A program made the position numbers and the translations under genes. The notes beneath the pieces were generated by a model. The model ran no database searches, was not told the origin of the DNA, and worked only from the letters and a program-made list of their open reading frames with translations. Of a DNA stretch of 64,000 bases, positions 33,373 to 42,040 are shown piece after piece. Source of the stretch: Heliomarina baculiformis (GTDB taxonomy: Bacteria > Pseudomonadota > Alphaproteobacteria > Rhodobacterales > Rhodobacteraceae); NCBI RefSeq assembly GCF_019966545.1, contig NZ_JAIMIC010000008.1, positions 1 to 64,000 of the forward strand. Reading direction: 5' to 3'. Every line of letters starts with the position of its first letter. The stretch's first letter is position 1.

Positions 33373-34148
33373 GCCCGTTGAAAACTGAACGCGATGGCGG
33401 CGTATTGCTGGTCACGCTGGACCGGCCCAAGGCCAATGCCATCGACCTCAAGACCTCTGTGGAAATGGGCGAGGTGTTTCGCGATTTCCGCGACGACCCG
33501 GATATGCGCGTCGCGATCATCACCGGGGGCGGGGAAAAATTTTTTTGCCCCGGCTGGGATCTGAAGGCGGCGGCGGATGGCGACGCGGTCGATGGCAATT
33601 ACGGCGTGGGCGGTTTTGGCGGCCTGCAGGAAATGCGCGATATGAACAAGCCGGTGATCGCGGCGGTCAACGGCATCGCCTTTGGCGGCGGGCTGGAACT
33701 GGCGCTAAGTGCGGATATCATCATCGCCGCGGAACATGCCACCTTTGCCCTGCCAGAGATCCGCTCGGGCACGGTGGCCGACGCGGCCAGCATCAAACTG
33801 CCCAAGCGCATCCCCTATCACATCGCGATGGAGCTGCTTTTGACCGGGCGCTGGTTCGACGTGCATGAGGCGCATCGCTGGGGGCTGGTGAACGAGGTCG
33901 TGCCCTCGGACAAGCTGATGGACCGCGTGTGGGAGCAGGCCCGGCTGCTCGCCTCGGGTCCGCCGCTGGTCTACGCGGCGATCAAGGAAATTGTGCGCGA
34001 CGCCGAGGATTCGAAGTTCCAGGATGCGATGAACCGGATCACCGGGCGGCATCTGGCGACGGTGGATGCGCTCTATTCCTCCGAGGATCAGATGGAAGGC
34101 GCGCGCGCCTTTGCCGAGAAACGCGATCCGGTCTGGAAAGGGCGCTAA
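33369..34148 (+). CDS. caiD: Carnitinyl-CoA dehydratase-like enoyl-CoA hydratase (CaiD)
   Basis: This 259-residue crotonase-fold enzyme would interconvert carnitinyl-CoA and crotonobetainyl-CoA. It is strikingly close to remembered E. coli CaiD. Shared features are VTLDRPKANAIDLKTSVEMG near the N terminus, GEKFFCPGWDLKAAA, FGGGLELALSAD and FALPEIRSG with both catalytic glutamates, and the C-terminal FAEKRDPVWKGR. The oxyanion-hole region is intact. It is coupled to the acyl-CoA ligase by a four-base overlap and followed by a strong terminator. The carnitine-like substrate is inferred from this similarity. Confidence 0.88.
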   Translation: MSPLKTERDGGVLLVTLDRPKANAIDLKTSVEMGEVFRDFRDDPDMRVAIITGGGEKFFCPGWDLKAAADGDAVDGNYGVGGFGGLQEMRDMNKPVIAAVNGIAFGGGLELALSADIIIAAEHATFALPEIRSGTVADAASIKLPKRIPYHIAMELLLTGRWFDVHEAHRWGLVNEVVPSDKLMDRVWEQARLLASGPPLVYAAIKEIVRDAEDSKFQDAMNRITGRHLATVDALYSSEDQMEGARAFAEKRDPVWKGR

Positions 34149-34170
34149 GCCCGACCCTTCGGCAGAAAAC

Positions 34171-34202
34171 AGGCCGGTGCCTTGCAGGGCACCGGCCTTT
34201 TT
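34171..34202 (+). terminator. Rho-independent terminator after caiD
   Basis: GGCCGGTGCC (34172-34181) and GGCACCGGCC (34188-34197) form a perfect 10-base stem followed by five T residues. It ends the ligase-caiD transcript before the convergent methyltransferase. Confidence 0.92.
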
Positions 34203-34208
34203 CCAAGC

Positions 34209-34835
34209 TTATGCCTTGCGGAAAACCGCGATCAGCGCAGTATCTTCCTTGTGCGCGCCCGTCGCCTTGGCACCGTAGATCTTGGTTTCGATCAGCTCGA
34301 GGCCTTCGATCGCGCCCTTGGACAACTCGGCGAATTTCGCCTCGAACCCTTCCGAAACGTAATGTTTCTCATTGATCGAGAGCGCAAAAACCGCGCCCTT
34401 GCAGGCGACCGGCAGCAGGGCGTTGATGGCATCCGGCCCCACATGGCCTGTGGTGAAGGTGCCCGAGGATACGATGCCTTCGTAGCTTTCATCTTCCATC
34501 GGCAGGCCGACAGTCAGATCGGCCTCGAAGGATTTGCGGTAGACGCCCTTTTTCATCGCCACGTCCAGCATCTCGGGCGAGATATCGACCGCGTCGACCG
34601 GTTTCATCCGGTGTCCGGCCAGCGCCAGACCGCACAGCCCGGTGCCAGCGCCCACGTCGAGAACCGGGCCCTTGCCGCCTGCCTGCGCAAAGGCGCGCGC
34701 CGTGTGCAGGTGGAGTTCGTAATCCTCCTGCGCCGCGAACGTCATGTCATAATCATTGGCCCAGTCGGCATAAAGCCGACGGGAATCATCGGGGGTTCGC
34801 AGCGCGTAGGCTGCCTCCAGATCGGGATCAGTCAT
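34209..34835 (-). CDS. Class I SAM-dependent methyltransferase
   Basis: This 208-residue cytosolic methyltransferase has the SAM-binding motif VLDVGAGTGLCGLAL near residue 58 and the acidic loop DAVDISPEMLDVA. IVSSGTFTTGHVGPD is a later conserved block. The N terminus is taken at MTDPDLEAAY (ATG 34835), rejecting a longer frame that would extend into paaE. It follows paaE by 31 bases on the same strand and may belong to the paa transcript. The substrate is unknown. Confidence 0.87.
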   Translation of the reverse strand: MTDPDLEAAYALRTPDDSRRLYADWANDYDMTFAAQEDYELHLHTARAFAQAGGKGPVLDVGAGTGLCGLALAGHRMKPVDAVDISPEMLDVAMKKGVYRKSFEADLTVGLPMEDESYEGIVSSGTFTTGHVGPDAINALLPVACKGAVFALSINEKHYVSEGFEAKFAELSKGAIEGLELIETKIYGAKATGAHKEDTALIAVFRKA

Positions 34836-34866
34836 GCCCCAAGGCAAACAAATCCCGACCCGAGAT

Positions 34867-35916
34867 TCAAGCCGCGTCGAAATCCAGTACGAGTTTTTCG
34901 CTGGTCGGGCGCGTTTGGCAGGCAAGTACGAACCCTGCTTCGGTCTCCCAGGGCTCGAGCGAGTAGTTCACCGCCATCTCTGCCGAGCCTTCGGCCACCT
35001 TGCAGCGGCAGGTACAGCACATGCCGCCCTTGCAGGAGAAAGGCAGTTCCAGTCCCTGACGCGCGGCGGCGTCCAGCACCGTGTCGTCGCTCTCCTGCAC
35101 GGTGAAATTGCGCGAGGCACCATCAAGCACCACAGTCACGGCCACACCGGACTTGGCGGCGGCATCCGCAGCCTCCGAGCGCGGCTTGCGCGGGGCTTCG
35201 CCATCTTGCGTAAAGCGTTCGAAATGGATGCGGGCGCGGTCGATGCCCTGCTGTTCCAGGGTCCCGGTCACATCGTCGATCATTTCGCCCGGACCGCACA
35301 GGAAAATCCCGTCGGCGGACTCAAGGTCGACCGCGCCGGCCTTTGCCAGCTGGGTGACCTTTTCCCCTGAGACCCGGCCATTCAGGATCGGCACATCCTG
35401 CTCTTCGCGGCTGAGGATATGGATCAGGGTAAAGCGGTTGAGATATTTGTCTTTCATCGCCTCGAGCGCGGCGCGGAACATGATGCTGTCGGTCTGGCGG
35501 TTGCCATAGATCAGCGTCACCTCGGCCCCGCGCGCCAGCGCATCGGCGGCAATCGCCATCATCGGCGTGATCCCCGAACCGGCCGCGATCAGAACCAGCT
35601 TTTCTTCTTCCGAGGCGATGAACCGCCCCTCGGGCGCCATCACCGCAAGGGTCGAGCCGGGCTTTAGCGACTGGCAGAATGTCGAAAACGCGCCGTCTGG
35701 CACCTGTTTGACACCAACGGTCAGCGGCGCGCCCGGCGCCGAGGCGATGGAATAAGAGCGCCGGATGTCTTCCCCGTTTACGTCCGAACGCAGGGTCAGG
35801 TACTGCCCGGGCTTGTAGGTGAAAGCGCGGCGCAGATCTTCGGGCACGTCGAAACTGATCGCGACGGAATCGTCGGTTTCACGGCGGATCTCGCTGATGG
35901 TCAGGTTATGAAACAT
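34867..35916 (-). CDS. paaE: 1,2-phenylacetyl-CoA epoxidase, reductase subunit PaaE
   Basis: This 349-residue iron-sulfur flavoprotein passes electrons from NAD(P)H to the PaaA diiron site. The ferredoxin-reductase part has RRSYSIAS (FAD) and AAGSGITPMMAI (NAD(P)H). The C-terminal plant-type 2Fe-2S ferredoxin domain has CKGGMCCTCRC and a final Cys in LACQTRP. ATG 35916 (MFHNLTISEIRRE) fits the family start; a longer frame would enter paaD. It is fifth in paaABCDE. Confidence 0.94.
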   Translation of the reverse strand: MFHNLTISEIRRETDDSVAISFDVPEDLRRAFTYKPGQYLTLRSDVNGEDIRRSYSIASAPGAPLTVGVKQVPDGAFSTFCQSLKPGSTLAVMAPEGRFIASEEEKLVLIAAGSGITPMMAIAADALARGAEVTLIYGNRQTDSIMFRAALEAMKDKYLNRFTLIHILSREEQDVPILNGRVSGEKVTQLAKAGAVDLESADGIFLCGPGEMIDDVTGTLEQQGIDRARIHFERFTQDGEAPRKPRSEAADAAAKSGVAVTVVLDGASRNFTVQESDDTVLDAAARQGLELPFSCKGGMCCTCRCKVAEGSAEMAVNYSLEPWETEAGFVLACQTRPTSEKLVLDFDAA

Positions 35917-35926
35917 GGACGTGTCC

Positions 35927-36424
35927 TCAGATGCATTTGAAATAGTCAAAGGGTTCGCCGCAGGCAGTGCAGCGGTAATGCGCCTTGCAGGCGGTAGAGC
36001 CGAATTCCGACAGCTTCTCGGTATGATCCGAGCCGCATTTCGGGCAGGCTACCTTTGTCTCGCCAAAAAGCGCCAGTTTCGATCCCGATTGCTCTACCGG
36101 CGGGGCAATGCCGTAATCACGCAGCTTTTCGCGCCCCTCTTCGGTAATCCAGTCGGTGGTCCAGGGCGGCGACATGACCCGCTCCACCCGGGCCTCGAAC
36201 CCGGCATCCAAGAGCGCGGTCTCGACCGCCAACTCGATGGCAAGCACCGCCGGGCAGCCCGAATAGGTCGGCGTCACACCGGCGACGGCCGTGCCACCCT
36301 CAACCCGGACCCAGCGCAGGATGCCAAGATCGGCCACCGTCACGCAGGGCACCTCGGGGTCCGGCACCGCAGAGGCCGCCGCCCAGGCGCGCGCCTCGTC
36401 CAGAGATGTGGCCGTGGCTACCAC
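35927..36424 (-). CDS. paaD: Phenylacetyl-CoA epoxidase assembly protein PaaD
   Basis: This 165-residue protein is probably needed to mature the iron centre of the epoxidase. It has an N-terminal MIP18/DUF59-like domain (VPDPEVPCVTVADLGILRWV, TPTYSGCPA). A C-terminal zinc-ribbon-like segment has CPKCGSDHT and CTACGEPFDYFKC. It starts at GTG 36424, overlapping the 3' end of paaC by seven bases. Confidence 0.93.
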   Translation of the reverse strand: MVATATSLDEARAWAAASAVPDPEVPCVTVADLGILRWVRVEGGTAVAGVTPTYSGCPAVLAIELAVETALLDAGFEARVERVMSPPWTTDWITEEGREKLRDYGIAPPVEQSGSKLALFGETKVACPKCGSDHTEKLSEFGSTACKAHYRCTACGEPFDYFKCI

Positions 36425-37155
36425 GTCGCCCCCGGATGGGCGCGATGCACCGATTGCATCTCGGCAAGCATATGTCCAAGGCCTTCGCCATGAATGCCCG
36501 ACCGCCCGCCGGTCTGCGGAAACTTCGAATCCTCGAAGGTCAGCCCGGCTTCGTCAAACACCCGTTGGACCGTCGCAAGCCATTCATCGCGAACAGCGGC
36601 GCGAGAGGGCAGGACGTCCACCTCTTCGGCCGCGCCTTCCTCGAACAACTCGCCAACATAGATCGACAGGGACTGAACCGCATCCGCCATCCGGCGCGCG
36701 CTCTCCTCCGTGCCGTCGCCAAGGCGCACAACCCACTCCCCCGCGTGGCGGATGTGATAGGCCATTTCCTTGACCGCCTTGCCGGCGATGCCTTGGATGG
36801 TTTCGTCCTGGCTGGTCAGCGCCGCCGTCCAGTAGGGGTGCATGAAGGCCGCGAAATACAGCTGACGCAGCATGGTATGGGCGAAATCCTCGTTCGGACG
36901 CTCGACCAGCAGAAGATTGCGATACTCGCGCTCGCCCCGCAGATAGGCCAGATCGTCCTCGTCACGCCCGGTGCCTTCGACCTTGCCGGCATAATCGTAC
37001 AAGGACCGCGCGGTGCCGATCACGTCCAGCGCCATGTTCGGCATGGCGAGGTCTTCTTCCAGCATCGGCGCATAGCCACACCATTCGCTCACCCGGTGAC
37101 CCAGCACCAGATGATCGTCGGCCAGTTCCAGCAAAGCGTCGAACAGGGCCATCAC
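36418..37155 (-). CDS. paaC: Phenylacetyl-CoA epoxidase subunit PaaC
   Basis: This 245-residue structural partner of PaaA has a ferritin-like fold that has largely lost the diiron ligands. DDHLVLGHRVSEWCGYAPMLEEDLAMPNMALDVIG at the N terminus and REYRNLLLVERPNEDFAHTMLRQ are family hallmarks. It overlaps paaB by four bases and paaD by seven, so translation is coupled throughout. Confidence 0.94.
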   Translation of the reverse strand: MMALFDALLELADDHLVLGHRVSEWCGYAPMLEEDLAMPNMALDVIGTARSLYDYAGKVEGTGRDEDDLAYLRGEREYRNLLLVERPNEDFAHTMLRQLYFAAFMHPYWTAALTSQDETIQGIAGKAVKEMAYHIRHAGEWVVRLGDGTEESARRMADAVQSLSIYVGELFEEGAAEEVDVLPSRAAVRDEWLATVQRVFDEAGLTFEDSKFPQTGGRSGIHGEGLGHMLAEMQSVHRAHPGATW

Positions 37156-37433
37156 ATATGCCCCACTTCGTCCGGAATCTCGTAAAAAGTCGGGTGACGA
37201 TAGATCTTCTCGCCGGGCTCGAAATTCTCACCCGCCTGATCCGGATCGCTCGCGGTGATCGCGCTCGAGGCCACCACCCAAATCGAATTCCCCTCGCCGC
37301 GCCGCGTATAGACATCGCGCGCCGCCTGCAGGGCCATCACCTCGTCCGTCGCATGCAGCGATCCGACATGCTTGTGCGCCAACCCGTTCCGGGGCCGGAT
37401 GAACACTTCCCAAAGGGGCACTTCACCACTCAT
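37152..37433 (-). CDS. paaB: Phenylacetyl-CoA epoxidase subunit PaaB
   Basis: This small 93-residue subunit helps assemble the PaaABC complex. It starts MSGEVPLWEVFIRPRNGLAHKHVGS and includes VYTRRGEGNSIWVVAS, both typical of PaaB. Its ribosome binding site (AGAGGAAAA) is the tail of repeat copy 4, which fills the paaA-paaB gap. Confidence 0.94.
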   Translation of the reverse strand: MSGEVPLWEVFIRPRNGLAHKHVGSLHATDEVMALQAARDVYTRRGEGNSIWVVASSAITASDPDQAGENFEPGEKIYRHPTFYEIPDEVGHM

Positions 37434-37436
37434 GGC

Positions 37437-37499
37437 GTTTTCCTCTTGCTAAAAATACTCCGGGGGAGTCCGCCTTGGCGGACGGGGGCAGCGCCCCCT
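37437..37499 (-). repeat. GGATATTTTT intergenic element, copy 4 (between paaA and paaB)
   Basis: On the minus strand it reads GGGGGC-GCT-GCCCCC, then GTCCGCC-AA-GGCGGAC, then TCCCCCGGAGTATTTTTAG and CAAGAGGAAAA. The order and sequence follow copy 1 closely. The two stems are complete and the purine tail serves as the paaB Shine-Dalgarno. Confidence 0.75.
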
Positions 37500-38494
37500 T
37501 ACTCGGCTGCCATCGGCGCGGCCTGCGCGCGGGCCTTACGCTTCTCCGCATGGGCCAGCGCAGCTTCGCGCACCCATTCGCCATCGTCCCAGGCCTTCTT
37601 GCGCGCCTTGACGCGGTCCTTGGCCATCGGGCCGAAACCCTTCACCACGCGCCAGAACTCGTCCCAGTCGATGGGGCCGTGATCATAGCCGCCCTTTTCC
37701 TCGTTCCATTTGAGGTCAGGGTCCGGCAGGGTCAGGTCGAGATACTCGGCCTGCGGCACGGTGGCATCGATGAATTTCTGACGCAGCTCGTCATTGGTGA
37801 ACCGCTTGATTTTCCAGGCCATGGACTGGTCCGAATGCTGGCTGTCCGCGTCATGCGGGCCGAACATCATGATCGACGGCCACCACCAGCGATTCAGCGC
37901 ATCCTGCACCATCGCCTTCTGCTCAGCGGTGCCCTGCGCCAGTTTCATCACGATTTCATAGCCCTGACGCTGGTGAAAGCTCTCTTCCTTGCAGACGCGG
38001 ATCATCGCGCGGGCATAGGGGCCATAGGAACACCGGCAGAGCGGAATCTGGTTCATGATCGCGGCGCCATCGACCAGCCAGCCGATGATGCCGATATCTG
38101 CCCAGCTCAGCGTCGGGTAGTTGAAGATTGAGGAATATTTCGCGCGACCGTCCAGCAGCTCTTCTGTCATCTGCTTGCGGGTAACGCCCAGCGTCTCGGC
38201 CGCGGAATAAAGATAGAGTCCGTGGCCGCCTTCGTCCTGCACCTTGGCAAGCAGGGCCGCCTTGCGGCGCAGACTCGGCGCGCGGGTGATCCAGTTGCCC
38301 TCGGGGAGCATGCCGACGATTTCCGAATGCGCGTGCTGGCCGATCTGGCGTACCAGCGTGCGGCGATAGCCTTCGGGCATATCGTCATTCGGTTCGATCT
38401 TGGTTTCCGCATCCACGCGTGCTTGGAACGCCGCCAGAAATTCCGGGGTTTCCTCGCTACGACCGTCAGCGCCGATCAGACCTTGGCTATACAT
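37499..38494 (-). CDS. paaA: Phenylacetyl-CoA epoxidase catalytic subunit PaaA
   Basis: This 331-residue diiron oxygenase subunit epoxidises phenylacetyl-CoA, the key step of aerobic phenylacetate breakdown. Iron ligands include Glu88 and His91 (KVQDEGGHG) and Glu171 and His174 ([10 protein letters not shown]), both ExxH pairs. [12 protein letters not shown] and [13 protein letters not shown] are PaaA signatures. GGAGGAG precedes the ATG. It is first in paaABCDE and lies behind a perfect inverted repeat. Genes for PaaG, PaaZ and the phenylacetate ligase are not in the window. Confidence 0.96.
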   Translation of the reverse strand: MYSQGLIGADGRSEETPEFLAAFQARVDAETKIEPNDDMPEGYRRTLVRQIGQHAHSEIVGMLPEGNWITRAPSLRRKAALLAKVQDEGGHGLYLYSAAETLGVTRKQMTEELLDGRAKYSSIFNYPTLSWADIGIIGWLVDGAAIMNQIPLCRCSYGPYARAMIRVCKEESFHQRQGYEIVMKLAQGTAEQKAMVQDALNRWWWPSIMMFGPHDADSQHSDQSMAWKIKRFTNDELRQKFIDATVPQAEYLDLTLPDPDLKWNEEKGGYDHGPIDWDEFWRVVKGFGPMAKDRVKARKKAWDDGEWVREAALAHAEKRKARAQAAPMAAE

Positions 38495-38530
38495 GGGCTA
38501 GGCTCCTCCAAACTTGCAAAACCAATATAT

Positions 38531-38566
38531 GTTACGAAAAATAAAAAATCAATCAACTTTCGTAAC
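38531..38566. promoter_or_regulatory. Inverted-repeat operator upstream of paaA
   Basis: GTTACGAAA (38531-38539) and TTTCGTAAC (38558-38566) form a perfect 9-base inverted repeat separated by 18 A/T-rich bases. It lies 37-72 bases upstream of the paaA ATG, in the promoter region shared with the divergent SDR gene. It may be the binding site of a TetR-type phenylacetate repressor (PaaR), but no such gene is in the window. Confidence 0.6.
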
Positions 38567-38602
38567 GCTTGCATCGGGTCGCGTCGCCGCGCATCAAGGG
38601 GC

Positions 38603-39460
38603 ATGGGCAAGACATTGTTTTCTTTCGGTCATGGCTTTTCGGCGCGGGCGCTGACCCGGTTGCTGATCCCGCAGGGCTGGCGTGTCATCGGCACGACACG
38701 CAGCGCGGACAAGGCCGAATCGTTGCGCGCGAGCGGCGTCGAACCGGTGCTTTTCCCGGGCGATCTGCCCTCCGAAGGCTTATCCGAGGCAACGCATCTT
38801 CTGATCTCTGCTGGACCGGATGCCGAGGGCGACCCGGTCCTGCGTGCCTTGCGCCCCGAGATCGAGAAACTGGCGCCAAAGCTCGAATGGGCGGGGTACC
38901 TCTCGACCACCGGGGTCTATGGCAATCACCAGGGGGGGTGGGTTGATGAGACCACGCCGCTCACTCCCTCGACCCGGCGCGGTAAATGGCGCGTTGCCGC
39001 CGAGGCCGAATGGCAATCGATCCCCGACCTGCCGCTGCATATCTTCAGGCTTGCCGGGATCTATGGCCCCGGACGCGGTCCCTTTGCCAAGGTGCGTAAG
39101 GGCACAGCGCGGCGCGTCATCAAGGAGGGTCAGGTGTTTTCCCGCATCCACGTGGATGACATCGCGCAGGTGCTCGCCGCCTCGATTGCGCAGCCAAATC
39201 CCGGCGCGATCTACAACCTCTGCGATGACGACCCGGCCCCGCCTCAGGACGTGATCGCTCATGCCGCCGAACTGCTCGGCCTGCCGATGCCTCCAGCCGT
39301 CGACTATGAGACCGCCGAGATGACCCCCATGGCCCGCAGCTTTTACGCCGAAAGCAAGCGCGTCCGGAACGACCGCATCAAGGACGAGCTAGGGGTCGAA
39401 CTGCTCTACCCGGATTACCGGACGGGATTGCAGGCGTTACTGGAAGACGAGAAGGGCTGA
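38603..39460 (+). CDS. SDR family NAD(P)-binding oxidoreductase
   Basis: This 285-residue protein is of the extended/atypical SDR type. Its nucleotide-binding loop is FSFGHGFSARALTRLL (a GxGxxA variant), and YLSTTGVYGNHQGGWVDE is the dehydratase/epimerase-like active-site region. RLAGIYGPGRGPF and FSRIHVDDIAQVL match the YeeZ-like group. The ATG at 38603 is preceded by AAGGGG; an upstream extension of the frame would run into paaA. The substrate is unknown. Confidence 0.88.
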   Translation: MGKTLFSFGHGFSARALTRLLIPQGWRVIGTTRSADKAESLRASGVEPVLFPGDLPSEGLSEATHLLISAGPDAEGDPVLRALRPEIEKLAPKLEWAGYLSTTGVYGNHQGGWVDETTPLTPSTRRGKWRVAAEAEWQSIPDLPLHIFRLAGIYGPGRGPFAKVRKGTARRVIKEGQVFSRIHVDDIAQVLAASIAQPNPGAIYNLCDDDPAPPQDVIAHAAELLGLPMPPAVDYETAEMTPMARSFYAESKRVRNDRIKDELGVELLYPDYRTGLQALLEDEKG

Positions 39461-39554
39461 TCAACCTTCGGTTAAGACGATCACAAACCGTAACTCGGTA
39501 ATGGTTTGTTATCAAATCATTGGGATTATTCATCGCATCCAAGAGGTTAACGCC

Positions 39555-39698
39555 ATGAATGAACTCATTCTTGAACTCGAGGAATTAGTGGAGAGCTTGG
39601 AGAGAAAACAAATTTCGGACCGGATGGCGATAGTTGCCGTAGTGGTACCTTTGTTCTTGTTTATTTCCGTCGTTCTCACCATCATTGCTTTCAATTGA
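39555..39698 (+). CDS. Tiny single-pass membrane protein
   Basis: This 47-residue ORF (ATG 39555) has an acidic, Leu-rich amphipathic helix (MNELILELEELVESLERKQ) and then one transmembrane segment (MAIVAVVVPLFLFISVVLTII). The base composition is distinctly AT-rich. No family is recognised. It lies 21 bases before another small membrane protein of the same plan. An upstream ATG at 39501 would add 18 residues. Confidence 0.55.
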   Translation: MNELILELEELVESLERKQISDRMAIVAVVVPLFLFISVVLTIIAFN

Positions 39699-39719
39699 TG
39701 TTATGTATTTGATCTTGGA

Positions 39720-40028
39720 ATGGATCAGGAAAAAATATCGGCGCAAACGACAGAAGAACTTTTGCAACTGAGAGTTGCTGTTGCTCGATTGCAGGGACAA
39801 CTGGACAAAACGCCGGGCCGCTTCGAGTTCTTCGCGGTTATTTTTGCCGTTCTTGGCATCATGTCAGCGACATTCTTTGGGGTTTTCTTCTTTATTGTTC
39901 AAAACAATCAGAAAGCTCTCAAGGATGATGTGATCGAAATAATCGAAGAACGCGAAGCAGAGATAGTCAGGGGCTTCAAAAGTCTGGGCTTGGATGACTT
40001 TAAGATTAGTCCCGAAATTCTGAAATGA
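39720..40028 (+). CDS. Small membrane protein with coiled-coil flanks
   Basis: This 102-residue protein has a likely N-terminal coiled coil (TTEELLQLRVAVARLQGQLDK). One transmembrane helix follows (about 37-62, FFAVIFAVLGIMSATFFGV), then a charged helix (KDDVIEIIEEREAEIVRGF). It shares the helix-then-membrane plan and low GC of the 47-residue neighbour and probably forms an operon with it. No function or family is recognised. Confidence 0.65.
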   Translation: MDQEKISAQTTEELLQLRVAVARLQGQLDKTPGRFEFFAVIFAVLGIMSATFFGVFFFIVQNNQKALKDDVIEIIEEREAEIVRGFKSLGLDDFKISPEILK

Positions 40029-40073
40029 GTTTCCCCTTTTCGCACTTTTCCAGTTTTCGCTCGTTAGAAGACT

Positions 40074-42002
40074 TTACGCCCGCTTTTCCCCGATGCGCGC
40101 CACACCCAGCACGTCGAGCACCTTTTTCTCGATCTCATCCGCGCTCATGCCAGCGACGGCATACATATCCGCCGGGCTGGACTGGTCGATGAAGATATCC
40201 GGGAAGACCATCGAGCGGAATTTCAACCCGTGGTCGAACACGCCCTCATCGCCGAGAAACTGCGCCACGTGGCTGCCGAAACCACCGACAGCGCCTTCTT
40301 CGATGGTGATCAGCGCCTCATGTTCACCGGCAAGGCGCAGGATCAGGTCGCGGTCCAGCGGCTTGGCGAAACGGGCATCGGCGATGGTGGGCGTGATGCC
40401 CTTGGCGGCCAGTGCTTCGGCGGCTTTCTCGACTTCGGCCAGACGCGTGCCAAAGGACAGGATGGCCACGCGCTTGCCTTCCTGGATCATCCGGCCCTTG
40501 CCGATTTCCAGAACCTCGCCCTGTTCCGGCATCTCGATACCGGTGCCCTCGCCACGGGGATAGCGGAAGGCAATCGGCCCGCTGTCATGGGCGGCGGCGG
40601 TGGCAACCATATGCACCAGCTCGGCCTCGTCCGCGGCGGCCATCACGGTAAAGCCCGGCAGGTTCGCGAGGTAAGCAATGTCGTAGCTGCCTGCATGGGT
40701 CGCCCCGTCCGCCCCGACCAGCCCTGCGCGATCAATGGCGAAACGCACCGGCAGGCGCTGAATCGCCACGTCATGCACGACCTGATCGTAGCCCCTTTGC
40801 AGGAACGTGGAATAAAGCGCGCAAAAGGGTTTCATCCCGCCTGCTGCCAACGCGGCGGAAAAGGTCACACCGTGTTGTTCAGCGATGCCCACGTCGAAAC
40901 ACCGGCTGGGAAAGCGTTCGGCAAAGAGGTTCAGCCCGGTGCCATCCGGCATCGCCGCCGTAACCGCGCAGATCTTGTCATCGGCGGTGGCCAGCTTGAC
41001 GAGGTTTTCTCCGAACACCTTGGTATAGGAGGGCGCGTTCGAAGGTGCCTTGGTCTGTTCGCCGGTCACCACGTCGAACTTGGCGGTCGCATGGCCCTTG
41101 TCGCGGGCCTGTTCCGCAGGGCGATAACCCTTGCCCTTGCGGGTCAGTGCATGGATCAGGATGGGGCCGCGAGCACGGGCCTTGACCATCCGAAGGATCG
41201 GCAGAAGCTGGTCCATGTCATGCCCGTCAATCGGGCCGATATAGGAAAACCCAAGCTCCTCGAAGAGCGTACCGCCCATCGCCATGCCCTTGAGCATTTC
41301 CTTGGCGCGTTTGGCACCTTCGCGGAACGGGCCGGGCAGCAGGGAAACGGCCCCCTTGGCGGCGGCCTTGAGTTCCTGAAACGGTTCCTCGGCATAGAGC
41401 CGCGAGAGGTAGGACGACAGCGCCCCGACCGGTGGCGCGATGCTCATCTCGTTATCGTTGAGGATAACGATCAGCCGCTTGCCCAGATGGCCCGCGTTGT
41501 TCATCGCCTCAAAGGCCATGCCCGCGCTCATCGCGCCATCGCCGATCACCGCGATGCTGTCGCCAATGCCCTCGGGCGGATTTCCGCCCAGATCTCGGGC
41601 CACGGCATAACCCAGAGCGGCGCTGATCGAGGTCGAACTATGCGCCGCGCCAAACGGATCATAGGGAGATTCGGCGCGCTTGGTGAAACCGCTCAGCCCG
41701 TCCTTCATCCTCAGGGTGCGGATACGGTCGCGGCGTTCGGTCAGGATCTTGTGCGGATAGCACTGGTGCCCGACATCCCAGATCACCTTGTCGCGCGGCG
41801 TGTCGAACACCGCATGCAAAGCCACGGTAAGCTCGACCACGCCCAGCCCGGCGCCAAGATGGCCGCCCGTAACAGACACGGCGGAAATCGTCTCGGCCCG
41901 CAATTCGTCCGCAAGCTGGTTCAGCTGCTTGTCGGTCAGCGATTTCATATCCGCGGGGCGGTGGATCTTGTCGAGCAGCGGGGTTTGGGGACGGTCTGAC
42001 AA
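40074..42002 (-). CDS. dxs: 1-deoxy-D-xylulose-5-phosphate synthase
   Basis: This 642-residue enzyme is the first of the MEP isoprenoid pathway, condensing pyruvate and glyceraldehyde 3-phosphate with thiamine diphosphate. The cofactor-binding motif is [18 protein letters not shown]...[27 protein letters not shown] carries the proton-relay Glu, and [17 protein letters not shown] is also typical. It lies at the end of the HDAC-xseB-ispA-dxs gene run, beside ispA whose product uses its pathway. Confidence 0.97.
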   Translation of the reverse strand: MSDRPQTPLLDKIHRPADMKSLTDKQLNQLADELRAETISAVSVTGGHLGAGLGVVELTVALHAVFDTPRDKVIWDVGHQCYPHKILTERRDRIRTLRMKDGLSGFTKRAESPYDPFGAAHSSTSISAALGYAVARDLGGNPPEGIGDSIAVIGDGAMSAGMAFEAMNNAGHLGKRLIVILNDNEMSIAPPVGALSSYLSRLYAEEPFQELKAAAKGAVSLLPGPFREGAKRAKEMLKGMAMGGTLFEELGFSYIGPIDGHDMDQLLPILRMVKARARGPILIHALTRKGKGYRPAEQARDKGHATAKFDVVTGEQTKAPSNAPSYTKVFGENLVKLATADDKICAVTAAMPDGTGLNLFAERFPSRCFDVGIAEQHGVTFSAALAAGGMKPFCALYSTFLQRGYDQVVHDVAIQRLPVRFAIDRAGLVGADGATHAGSYDIAYLANLPGFTVMAAADEAELVHMVATAAAHDSGPIAFRYPRGEGTGIEMPEQGEVLEIGKGRMIQEGKRVAILSFGTRLAEVEKAAEALAAKGITPTIADARFAKPLDRDLILRLAGEHEALITIEEGAVGGFGSHVAQFLGDEGVFDHGLKFRSMVFPDIFIDQSSPADMYAVAGMSADEIEKKVLDVLGVARIGEKRA

Positions 42003-42040
42003 TGGTCACTCTTTCGGCGGCTGGAACAGGATCGTGCGGG

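Noticed and set aside
38222..38602. Long N-terminal extension of the SDR gene
   Set aside because: It overlaps the paaA coding region and its promoter on the other strand; the nucleotide-binding fold begins right after ATG 38603.
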